The position numbers were made by a program, and so were the translations under genes. From the NCBI GenBank assembly GCA_016839865.1, contig JAEOTN010000523.1, positions 1 through 16,048 of the forward strand: a DNA stretch of 16,048 nucleotides, read 5' to 3'. Numbering within the stretch: the first letter of the stretch is position 1; the number at the start of each line of letters is the position of its first letter. Positions 7,300 to 13,909 of this stretch are shown here, in pieces. The notes beneath the pieces were generated by a model, which was not told the DNA's origin, did no database searches, and saw only the letters and a program-made list of their open reading frames with translations. This stretch comes from Promethearchaeota archaeon. Its GTDB lineage: Archaea > Asgardarchaeota > Lokiarchaeia > Sigynarchaeales > MK-D1.

Positions 7300-8334
7300 A
7301 TGAAATCCACTGAAAAAACTTCACCTCTGCCTTTAGCGTGCTTTAAACTAGATGATTTACCATTCTTTCATACAGGTAATGTGAAGAATTGTGTCGTTCC
7401 TGATTCTATTAAGGAATTTAATGAATCAAAATATGGACATATTCGCTTTCATTTATTTCTTACAATCAAAGACAGGGATTTATACCTGCTCCCGAAGACA
7501 GACTTTACTGAAAGCTCGTTTTCCGCGCTGATTGAATATTCAGCACCGTTCACCTATGAATATATGGAGTTATATACGCTAACAAAACTTGCAGAAAAAT
7601 TTCTCATCCCTGTTGTGGATATACGATTTGTGAAAATGGAATTAATATCAAACCATCATGATGGATCTGAGCTGCATTATTACCTAATTGGATTAGTCGA
7701 CCAAAATCAAGCTGAGATGGATAAAACTCATTTTAACCTTGTGACCAAAAATGATATTCATTCTCAAATGGAGAAAGATTCATTATGGGTTGAGGTAGTA
7801 GAAGCAAAAGACACCTTATTTCACATTTTAGAACCAGAAAAGAAAACAGGGTTGATTATTGGAAGATTTCAGCCAGTTCATTTAGGACATCTATATCTGT
7901 TTAAGAAAGCATTGGAAATGGTGGAATGCTTAATTATCGGAATAGGTTCCTCCCAAACTTTTGATGAACTAAAGAATCCTTTTACCTATGAAGAACGAAA
8001 AAAAATGATTGAGAGCGCATTGTTAGAAGACAATATTCCTGCTTCACGTTTCAGAATCTATCCAATCCCAGATAAATTCAATTTTGTTAAATGGATAAAT
8101 AGTATATTTGAAATTGTTGAAGAATTCAATGTCCTTTTCACAAATAATCTCTGGATTGGGCGTTTACTGCAACAAAAAGGTAAATCGCTTAAATTTGGAT
8201 TAAAACATAATTTCAAACACTATAATGGAACGAATATTCGTAAACTACTGAAAAATGGTAATCCCTTATGGAAAACACTTGTCCCACCATCCATAATTCC
8301 TTTTCTAGAAGAATCGAAAAGAAGCCTCACCTAG
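7300..8334 (+). CDS. nadM: NMN adenylyltransferase (NadM type) with an extra N-terminal domain
   Basis: Residues 184-340 are an archaeal NadM domain, which joins NMN (or NaMN) to ATP to make NAD. It has the nucleotidyltransferase HxGH motif in GRFQPVHLGH (188-197), IIGIGSSQ (212-219), NPFTYEERKKMI (226-237), PIPD (255-258) and the second signature YNGTNIRKLL (308-317), followed by LVPPSI. Archaeal NadM is normally about 170 residues; this one has about 183 more in front. The extension looks like a worn Nudix fold: strand HIRFHLFLTIKDRDLYLLPK (47-66), helix YMELYTLTKLAEKFLIP (88-104) where REXXEEXGI would fall, strands up to HYYLIGLVD (126-134) and SLWVEVVEAKDTLF (161-174). The catalytic glutamates of a Nudix box are absent. 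Known NMNAT-Nudix fusions carry the Nudix part at the C-terminus. NadM is certain; the Nudix reading is inference. Confidence 0.9.
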   Translation: MKSTEKTSPLPLACFKLDDLPFFHTGNVKNCVVPDSIKEFNESKYGHIRFHLFLTIKDRDLYLLPKTDFTESSFSALIEYSAPFTYEYMELYTLTKLAEKFLIPVVDIRFVKMELISNHHDGSELHYYLIGLVDQNQAEMDKTHFNLVTKNDIHSQMEKDSLWVEVVEAKDTLFHILEPEKKTGLIIGRFQPVHLGHLYLFKKALEMVECLIIGIGSSQTFDELKNPFTYEERKKMIESALLEDNIPASRFRIYPIPDKFNFVKWINSIFEIVEEFNVLFTNNLWIGRLLQQKGKSLKFGLKHNFKHYNGTNIRKLLKNGNPLWKTLVPPSIIPFLEESKRSLT

Positions 8335-8350
8335 CGTTTTTTTTGTTTTT
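8335..8350 (+). terminator. Poly-T terminator after nadM
   Basis: Directly after the TAG stop the sequence is CG followed by two T runs (8337-8344 and 8346-8350) broken by one G. It fits an archaeal U-tract terminator and agrees with a new TATA box following before pncC. Confidence 0.5.
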
Positions 8351-8371
8351 CCTCTGACAGTTGGTAAAAAC

Positions 8372-8379
8372 CTTATAAA
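8372..8379 (+). promoter_or_regulatory. TATA box of pncC
   Basis: CTTATAAA preceded by an A-rich BRE-like stretch (AAAAAC). Its centre is about 36 nt before the ATG at 8412, so transcription should start near 8401 and give a leader of about 11 nt. It is the clearest TATA box in the window. Confidence 0.65.
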
Positions 8380-8411
8380 CCATTTGTACTTTTTCGGATT
8401 AGGTAACAATT

Positions 8412-8891
8412 ATGGAGAATCATATTGCACTCGCAACAGAAGTAGTAGAATCATTAAAAGCATCTGGTTTACGATTAGGTTTAGCTGAGTCTATTACTGG
8501 AGGACTCATTGGACATCTCATTACCAATGTAGATGGTGCAAGCAGAGTTTTTCATGGAACATTTGTACCATATAGCGCGGAAGCTAAATGCGTGATGCTA
8601 GATATACCAATGGACGATATTCACAAACATGGCACAATTTCTGAAGACATTACAAAAATGATGCTTAACAGCATGTCAGATTTGCCTACAGATATAAATC
8701 TAGCAATTACTGGAATAGCTGGTCAACCCGTAGAAGGATTACCACGGGGAACTGTTTTTGTGGGAATGAATTGTTGTGGGAACATCACAATCAAGAAATT
8801 TAATTATGATGGTACAAGAGCAGAAATTAAAGAGCAAGCAGCAGTTCAAGCCTTAAAACTAATTCTAGAATATATCCAAACGATACACTAA
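8412..8891 (+). CDS. pncC: NMN amidohydrolase PncC (CinA C-terminal domain family)
   Basis: A 159-residue stand-alone CinA-C domain. Characterised members deamidate nicotinamide mononucleotide to nicotinate mononucleotide in NAD recycling. The signature AESITGG is at residues 25-31 with the nucleophile-position Ser27. It is followed by GASRVFHGTFVPYSAEAK (42-59, Tyr54), HGTISEDI (73-80), LAITGIAG (97-104), RGTVFVG (112-118) and a C-terminal RAEIKEQAAVQALKLIL helix, which matches the usual REXXXXXAAXXAL. There is no N-terminal CinA molybdopterin-like domain, as expected for PncC proteins. It follows nadM, whose enzyme adenylylates the same mononucleotides, which strengthens the NAD-salvage reading. 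It has its own promoter, and rtcA follows 37 nt downstream. Confidence 0.92.
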   Translation: MENHIALATEVVESLKASGLRLGLAESITGGLIGHLITNVDGASRVFHGTFVPYSAEAKCVMLDIPMDDIHKHGTISEDITKMMLNSMSDLPTDINLAITGIAGQPVEGLPRGTVFVGMNCCGNITIKKFNYDGTRAEIKEQAAVQALKLILEYIQTIH

Positions 8892-8928
8892 TCTACAGAT
8901 TAATTAACATCTTCTCATTTTCCTTATT

Positions 8929-10011
8929 ATGAATTATCTCCAGATTGATGGGACGATTGGAGAAGGTGGTGGGAGTATCACTCGTTTAGCCGCGGGATTT
9001 TCAGTACTGTTCAACAAACCTATTCATTTATCAAACATTCGAGCAAACCGAACACCTTCTGGACTGAGATTGCAGCACCAACTCGGATTAGAAAGCCTTC
9101 AACGTCTCACTAATGGAAAATTGAGTTTGGTAAAAGTAGGTACAACCGACCTTACATTCAGTCCTGGTTCTGATTGGAGAAATTATTTAGATGTAATGAT
9201 ACGAACAGCAGGTTCCATTGCATTATTAAGCCAAACTATTCAGACCGCAAGTATCCGCACAACTTCTGGAGATCCAATAACGGTGTCTTACACTGGTGGG
9301 GGCACATTTGGCATGGGAGCTCCTGATCCGTATTACCTCAATAATGTCACATACCAATTTTTTCGAAAGATGGGCTACAACTGCCATATTGAGGTTAAAA
9401 AAAATGGGTATTATCCTAAAGGAGGAGCAGGAGCAGTTCTCCATATTGCTCCTGTGCGATCTATAGATCAATTAAATCCTCTAATAATTGAGGAAAAAGG
9501 TTCATTATTGAATGTCAGTGGTGTAATTGTATGTTCGGATAATTTAAAGAAACCTCAAGTTGCAGAAAGGATAGAAACAGCGATTTTTAATCACTTACAA
9601 AAAAACTCAAAATTCTCATCACTTACTAAAGATGATTATCAAATAATTCTGAAATATGAACGAACACTTAATCCTGGTGTAGGTCTTAGTATCTGGGCAA
9701 ATTATGAGAACACCATTATTGGAACAGGAACAATTTTAGGAAAACGTGGAGTTCCATCAGAGGTTGTAGGGAAAAAGGCTGCAACACAATTAATTCGGGA
9801 ATCTTCTACAACTGCAACAGTAGATAGCTATGCTGCAGATCAAGTCGTTCCTTTGATGGTATTATGTCCAGTGAATTCAGTAATTCACGTTAGTGATGTT
9901 ACTTCCCATCTACGAACTAACATCGAATTACTCAATCTTTTCCATCCACGCGAGTATTCACTAAAAAAACATAAAGATGGTTGGATGTTGGAATATAAAT
10001 CTAAGAAATGA
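8929..10011 (+). CDS. rtcA: RNA 3'-terminal phosphate cyclase (RtcA)
   Basis: RtcA uses ATP to turn an RNA 3'-phosphate into a 2',3'-cyclic phosphate through an adenylated histidine and an RNA-adenylate intermediate. The 360-residue protein opens with the family signature IDGTIGEGGGSITR (6-19), then RANRTPSGLRLQH (39-51), a Gly-rich GGGTFGMGAPD (122-132) and KKNGYYPKGGAGAV (157-170). Near the C-terminus are YAADQVVPLM and VTSHLRTNIELL. His327 in the latter aligns by eye with the adenylated His309 of E. coli RtcA. All expected motifs are present. It lies 37 nt after pncC, and no strong terminator separates them, so the two may share a transcript. No RtcB ligase or RtcR regulator is seen here. 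Confidence 0.95.
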   Translation: MNYLQIDGTIGEGGGSITRLAAGFSVLFNKPIHLSNIRANRTPSGLRLQHQLGLESLQRLTNGKLSLVKVGTTDLTFSPGSDWRNYLDVMIRTAGSIALLSQTIQTASIRTTSGDPITVSYTGGGTFGMGAPDPYYLNNVTYQFFRKMGYNCHIEVKKNGYYPKGGAGAVLHIAPVRSIDQLNPLIIEEKGSLLNVSGVIVCSDNLKKPQVAERIETAIFNHLQKNSKFSSLTKDDYQIILKYERTLNPGVGLSIWANYENTIIGTGTILGKRGVPSEVVGKKAATQLIRESSTTATVDSYAADQVVPLMVLCPVNSVIHVSDVTSHLRTNIELLNLFHPREYSLKKHKDGWMLEYKSKK

Positions 10012-10134
10012 TTTAATTTGATGTAATTTTGAGTAATCGAATCAGTGGATAAGAAATTTTTTAGGAACGAACCCCGAATATAACTTAATTTAGTCCCAAA
10101 AATTGTAACTTGCTCCAAATGGAAAGATACTCCG

Positions 10135-11058
10135 ATGCGCTGCGTCAAATGTGGTAATGAGGTCAATAAGGAAGATTTTGTATGTATTTATTGTAATGCA
10201 CGATTACGGGAAGAAAAAATAGAGAAATTAAGTTACTTCCGGAGGGTTACTGACGAAAAATGGACCACTCCAATTAAAGGATGGAATCGTTTTTATCAAG
10301 TGTTTCGGAACCCTTCAAGAGCTTTTTGGGATATAGTGCATTATCGGAAAAATATTGGTAGCTGGTTCAAAGTATACATTTTATCAGGATTATTGTATGG
10401 ATTTTTTGGATTAGCGATTTTTGTCCATATGAATAAAACAGGATGGTCAATTTATTCTCGTTTATTGAATGGATTGAGTTCTTATATGTTGTTTACAATT
10501 TTTGGACTTGTGTATTTTTTTATTTTTTATATGATTTCGATTCAATTATTCTCTCTAGCTGCAAATTACTCGATTAATCTAAAATCCCAGCTAAAACTTC
10601 GCTATGGGAGTCGAAAGGATAAGAAAAAAGAGGAAGAAGATGCACAAAAAACTCAAACAATGATAGAAGCTGAGGGAATCTATCCGACATCTTTACCATC
10701 TCATCTCACAACTCAGAAATCAAAGAAAATACCCATCATGCTTTGGGGTTTTGCACCCTTCTTAATAGCTTTAGCATTATCTGCTATTGTGTTATTCATC
10801 GGTTTACCTGGAGATATCATTTTTTCCGAATTTCCTGCTCTTGCTAATTCATGGGCTTGGGGTATAACAGATTGGATTCAGGTTATTTTCTTAATCGGAG
10901 TGGTTCCAATAACCATGTCAATCGCGTTGCGAGAATTGGTTAACGCTAGCACATTTCGTGTTTATATATCATGCGTTATTGTTGCTATTCTACTTGGATT
11001 CCTAGCGTATTTCTTCCGTCCATCATTCTTATTCCAAGTCTTCACTCCAACTCCATAG
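10135..11058 (+). CDS. Yip1-like membrane protein with N-terminal zinc ribbon
   Basis: A 307-residue protein. It starts with a CxxC...CxxC zinc ribbon (Cys3, Cys6, Cys17, Cys20). An amphipathic segment NRFYQVFRNPSRAFWDIV (51-68) follows, typical of archaeal Yip1-domain proteins just before the membrane part. About five membrane segments are visible (roughly 78-98, 116-140, 200-222, 245-262, 275-295). A highly charged loop (150-198, with KDKKKEEEDAQK) lies between the second and third. Yip1 proteins in eukaryotes bind Rab GTPases and shape ER/Golgi membranes; the archaeal role is unknown. The Yip1 assignment is by topology and the pre-membrane motif, so moderate. The 123 nt upstream hold a possible TATA (ATATAACTT, 10078-10086). 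The stop is 9 nt before the Vps28-like gene, so the two are almost certainly co-transcribed. Confidence 0.85.
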   Translation: MRCVKCGNEVNKEDFVCIYCNARLREEKIEKLSYFRRVTDEKWTTPIKGWNRFYQVFRNPSRAFWDIVHYRKNIGSWFKVYILSGLLYGFFGLAIFVHMNKTGWSIYSRLLNGLSSYMLFTIFGLVYFFIFYMISIQLFSLAANYSINLKSQLKLRYGSRKDKKKEEEDAQKTQTMIEAEGIYPTSLPSHLTTQKSKKIPIMLWGFAPFLIALALSAIVLFIGLPGDIIFSEFPALANSWAWGITDWIQVIFLIGVVPITMSIALRELVNASTFRVYISCVIVAILLGFLAYFFRPSFLFQVFTPTP

Positions 11059-11067
11059 GTATCGTAA

Positions 11068-11742
11068 ATGACAGTTCCTAGCCGTCTTGATATAGAATCT
11101 CAACTATATGGAATTATTCAAGTTCTGAAATCTATTCATCAACGATTAAAAAGTGGAAATATCTCTTATACAGCGTATACTAATACTATTCGTGAAAAAT
11201 TAAAACAATTAATGGTGTTGGAACTCACATTACAAGCAAAAGAGCTAATAATGGATGAAGTTCTAGAGAAAATGAATTTATCTGATGATTTTTTCCAGTT
11301 AATCCCTCAAATTCATAAACATGTTGAGTTAATTGAGCAAGAAATTGTACAAACTTATAAATCTCCTACGAAACTCACTGATTCGGAACAAATTCTGGAC
11401 AATATAGCGAAAAAATCACATAAAATGGCAGTTTATGGGAATCATAAAATACATCCTCTTCAATTAGCAAATCTTTCATCTGAAATAACTGCTGGATTTA
11501 TCACCATTTTTGACTTTTTAAAAATGGATATTGAAGACACTCATTTACTTCAGGAGACTTTCCAACGATTAATGGGTGCTCTTAAGACATTTCCAGGAAT
11601 GGATGAACTTTTCTTAGACTTAAGTTCATTCATTCGGAAGATTGATTCAAAAATGTCAACAAACAAAAAGGAGACTTTCGAATCATTCGAGAAGTATTAT
11701 CGTCGTTTTTTAACAATTCTAAAGCAACCGAGTAATCTGTAA
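11068..11742 (+). CDS. vps28: Vps28-like ESCRT-I subunit
   Basis: A 224-residue, all-helical soluble protein. By eye it matches both halves of eukaryotic VPS28. The N-terminal part, SQLYGIIQVLKSIHQRLKSG then SYTAYTNTIREKLKQLMV, parallels the human stretch containing AELFAVVKTMQALEKAY and SEYTAACSRLLVQYK. The C-terminal domain parallels it too: EITAGFITIFDFLKMDIED (139-157) against human DVVSLFITVMDKLRLEI, then a helix ending in a Leu-rich turn, and ESFEKYYRRFLTIL (205-218) against LESAYNAFNRFL. In eukaryotes Vps28 bridges ESCRT-I to ESCRT-II and sits on the Vps23 core. Asgard archaea are known to encode ESCRT-I-like subunits. It follows the Yip1-like gene by 9 nt. No Vps23, ESCRT-II or ESCRT-III gene is in the window. 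The match rests on remembered sequence, not on a search. Confidence 0.72.
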   Translation: MTVPSRLDIESQLYGIIQVLKSIHQRLKSGNISYTAYTNTIREKLKQLMVLELTLQAKELIMDEVLEKMNLSDDFFQLIPQIHKHVELIEQEIVQTYKSPTKLTDSEQILDNIAKKSHKMAVYGNHKIHPLQLANLSSEITAGFITIFDFLKMDIEDTHLLQETFQRLMGALKTFPGMDELFLDLSSFIRKIDSKMSTNKKETFESFEKYYRRFLTILKQPSNL

Positions 11743-11743
11743 A

Positions 11744-11751
11744 CTTAAATA
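11744..11751 (+). promoter_or_regulatory. TATA box of the endonuclease Q gene
   Basis: CTTAAATA lies immediately after the Vps28-like stop codon, its centre about 25 nt before the ATG at 11773. This predicts a leaderless transcript, so EndoQ can be expressed separately from the Yip1-like/Vps28-like pair. Confidence 0.5.
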
Positions 11752-11772
11752 GCTAGACATAAACTGTTTTTT

Positions 11773-13119
11773 ATGGAGTATTTTGACGCTGACTTGCATG
11801 TACACAGCCCTCATTCCATTGCAGTTTCCAAAAACATGAAACTAGAAAATATTATTCATACATGCCGGTTAAAAGGGTTAAAGATCTTAGGGACCGGGGA
11901 TATAACCCAGCCAGATTGGAGAAAGTATCTAAAGACCAATCTAGATCATAAAAGCGGGATATACTCCTTCAAAGACATGTATTTTATAATCCAAACTGAA
12001 TTGGAAGATAATGAATCTATTCATCACGTGGTTTTACTACCTGATTTCAAAGCGGGAGATGAACTGCAAGATAAAATTATGAACAAAGCAAAGGGCGTTA
12101 CGGGTCAATATGGAGGACGCCCTCATGTAAACTTATCTCCTCCCGAAATTGTAGAATTAGTTAACGATGTTGGAGGAATATGTGGTCCAGCTCATGCATT
12201 TACCCCATTTAAAGCAATATTTCGCTCGGGTAGATATTCAACATTGGAAGACTGTTATGGAAGTAAGACTAAAGATATTCATTTTCTAGAATTAGGTTTA
12301 TCAGCGGATACTTATTTAGCAGATAGGATGGCTTGCTTGGAAAATTTAACTTTTCTAAGTAATAGTGATGCACATTCAGAAGGACCCCAGAGTTTAGGAA
12401 GAGAATTCAACCGATTTTATATAGAGGAACCAAGTTATGAAGAAATTTGTAAAGGAATAAGAAGAGAAAATGGAAGAAAAATTACATTAAATGTCGGAAT
12501 GGAACCTCGTTTAGGTAAATATCCCATGATGTTCTGCAAAACCTGCCGAATCAGATACAAAATAATAACAAAATCCGAAATTACTCCTCATATTCGCTCT
12601 CTTCCGACTTATAAAACTCTTTTCGATAGCTATGCGATCGATGGAGACTCATTTGCATATTTTATTTTTAATACAGCAGAAGAGGTGATGGACTTTAAAA
12701 ATCGGGTAGGTAACAAGAAAATCAAATGTGTGAAATGTGCGATGGAAAAGAAAAAGTCTACGGTTTCTCTTGGTGTCTTCGACCGAATTGATCAAATTGC
12801 AGATTATGCTGAACCAAAACATCCTGTTCATCGACCTCCCTATTTAGGCATAATTCCTCTAGTTGAAATGATTCGTGCATTGAAGGGGGTGAAATCTACT
12901 CGAGCAAAATCAGTCACTAAGGCATACGACGCCCTTATCCAAAAATTTGGTACTGAATTTGGAATTTTAACAGATGAAACTATATTGCTGAAGGTCCGAC
13001 ATGAAGGGGAATTATATGAATCCCTAGCTAAACTTATCGAAGCATTTAGAGAAAAACGTATTGAGTTTATTCCTGGTGGTGGAGGCAAATACGGAGAAAT
13101 TACTCTTGATGAAATTTAG
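11773..13119 (+). CDS. Endonuclease Q (PHP-domain DNA repair nuclease) with an interrupted zinc finger
   Basis: EndoQ nicks DNA 5' of deaminated bases (uracil, hypoxanthine, xanthine) and occurs in some archaea and a few bacteria. The PHP metal site is visible as DLHVHSPHS (7-15), GTGDITQPDW (40-49), IHH (83-85), CGPAHAFTPF (137-146) and SNSDAHS (196-202). GRPHVNLSPPEIVEL (115-129) and the C-terminal block RPPYLGIIPLVE ... IPGGGGKYGEI are typical of the family. The zinc finger Cys pairs are CKTC (255-258) and CVKC (319-322), followed by LGVFDRIDQIAD where the family has KKGVxDRIxELA. The pairs are about 60 residues apart, far more than the roughly 12 I remember for Thermococcus-type EndoQ, so there is an insertion of about 45-50 residues (262-312). 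The start is ATG in MEYFDADLHVH, which fits the family. Confidence 0.9.
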   Translation: MEYFDADLHVHSPHSIAVSKNMKLENIIHTCRLKGLKILGTGDITQPDWRKYLKTNLDHKSGIYSFKDMYFIIQTELEDNESIHHVVLLPDFKAGDELQDKIMNKAKGVTGQYGGRPHVNLSPPEIVELVNDVGGICGPAHAFTPFKAIFRSGRYSTLEDCYGSKTKDIHFLELGLSADTYLADRMACLENLTFLSNSDAHSEGPQSLGREFNRFYIEEPSYEEICKGIRRENGRKITLNVGMEPRLGKYPMMFCKTCRIRYKIITKSEITPHIRSLPTYKTLFDSYAIDGDSFAYFIFNTAEEVMDFKNRVGNKKIKCVKCAMEKKKSTVSLGVFDRIDQIADYAEPKHPVHRPPYLGIIPLVEMIRALKGVKSTRAKSVTKAYDALIQKFGTEFGILTDETILLKVRHEGELYESLAKLIEAFREKRIEFIPGGGGKYGEITLDEI

Positions 13120-13122
13120 ATA

Positions 13123-13569
13123 TCACGGATTTAACAGCTTACGCATCCCGATCCGACTGTTTCCTGTTAAATAATAATTTTCCAGCTCACAAAATTGCAT
13201 GTATCCTTGTTTTTTATAAAAATCTGGAGCTTCAAAACCCGCTGTCCAAGTCCAAATATAGTTTACACCTAGCATGTGCAACTTTTCTTCTAATTTCTTC
13301 AGAACTCTTCTCCCTAATCCTTGACCTCGATATTGCTTCACAATAAAGAGGTCAGTTAGATAAGCCCAACCATTGTAATCAGGACCATTTTTATAAACTA
13401 AACTGCTTGCACAACCAATTAATTCATTTTCTTTCATGATGACGAATTCATGTCGCTCAGAAGTTTGGATAACTCCTGTGTGGGATAGCTCATTGGTCTG
13501 AAATCCCTTTACTACCTGTTTATATTCCTCTTCAGAAATCTCTCTTTCTTTAATTTTGATACTATTCAT
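13123..13569 (-). CDS. GNAT-family N-acetyltransferase
   Basis: A 148-residue single GNAT domain that would transfer an acetyl group from acetyl-CoA to an unknown amine. The acetyl-CoA pyrophosphate loop is KQYRGQGLGRRVLKKLEEK (about residues 78-96), preceded by the strand WAYLTDLFIV and followed by GVNYIWTWTAGF and the C-terminal ...APDFYKKQGY motif of motif B. A GTG at 13578 would add three residues; I prefer the ATG at 13569 because a TATA box at 13608-13601 predicts a start of transcription about 10 nt before it. It converges with endonuclease Q, leaving only 3 nt between the stop codons. The substrate cannot be inferred. Confidence 0.88.
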   Translation of the reverse strand: MNSIKIKEREISEEEYKQVVKGFQTNELSHTGVIQTSERHEFVIMKENELIGCASSLVYKNGPDYNGWAYLTDLFIVKQYRGQGLGRRVLKKLEEKLHMLGVNYIWTWTAGFEAPDFYKKQGYMQFCELENYYLTGNSRIGMRKLLNP

Positions 13570-13600
13570 ACGAAACACATTTTCGATAGAGTGGTTTTAG

Positions 13601-13625
13601 CTATAATAGATACAAATTTATTATT
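13601..13625. promoter_or_regulatory. Divergent promoter pair for the GNAT and zinc-ribbon genes
   Basis: On the minus strand TATTATAG (13608-13601) lies about 35 nt before the GNAT ATG. On the plus strand AAATTTATTAT (13614-13624) lies about 30-40 nt before the zinc-ribbon start. Both spacings predict leaders of roughly 7-16 nt, in line with the other TATA boxes in this window. Confidence 0.45.
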
Positions 13626-13651
13626 GTATTTTCTCTAGGAACAAAAAGAAG

Positions 13652-13909
13652 GTGGATTTAGTGGAAAGTGAATCAAATCTAAATACAGAGCATACTCGGG
13701 AGCGAATTTCTCTTGTTGAGAAAGGCGAGGATGTGATTACAGCCCGTATAACGATTCGCTGTCCGTATTGTTCCTACAAACGTGTTTTTAAGAATAAATT
13801 TTCTCCGAGCAATATAGAATTGGTAACAGTCACATTCAAAATTATAGATTGGCTAACATGTGAAAAATGTGATCATCAATTGAATTTCTTATTAGACCTA
13901 TTTATCTGA
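13652..13909 (+). CDS. Small zinc-ribbon protein
   Basis: An 85-residue protein of unknown function. A charged, likely disordered N-terminus (1-30) leads into a four-cysteine zinc site: CPYC (37-40) and CEKC (70-73), separated by 29 residues. The short hydrophobic C-terminus (LNFLLDLFI) probably packs on the ribbon. There is no ATG in frame back to the preceding TAG at 13607. The start is GTG at 13652, or GTG at 13661, which has a GGTGG sequence six nt ahead resembling a Shine-Dalgarno site. Its last 34 bases overlap, tail to tail, the 3' end of the nucleotidyltransferase gene on the other strand. Intact cysteine pairs, a divergent promoter and normal codon use argue that it is real. Confidence 0.7.
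   Translation: MDLVESESNLNTEHTRERISLVEKGEDVITARITIRCPYCSYKRVFKNKFSPSNIELVTVTFKIIDWLTCEKCDHQLNFLLDLFI

Noticed and set aside
10012..10134. Possible small RNA or riboswitch in the gap before the Yip1-like gene
   Set aside because: I found no stable hairpin or known motif by eye; it is AT-rich with one possible TATA box.
10119..10157. Short upstream frame of 12 codons overlapping the start of the Yip1-like gene
   Set aside because: It begins at an ATG 16 nt before the gene in another frame. There is no sign it is conserved or translated, and such small frames are expected by chance.
9885..10166. 93-residue minus-strand frame across the rtcA end and the following gap
   Set aside because: It overlaps the conserved C-terminus of RtcA, including the active-site region, shows no recognisable motif and has no promoter.
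13123..13125. UGA stop of the GNAT gene as a possible Sec codon
   Set aside because: The frame beyond it runs antisense through the end of the endonuclease Q gene and encodes nothing GNAT-like; the protein already has its expected C-terminus. The UGA stops of rtcA, the zinc-ribbon gene, the nucleotidyltransferase gene and mptA also look like true stops.
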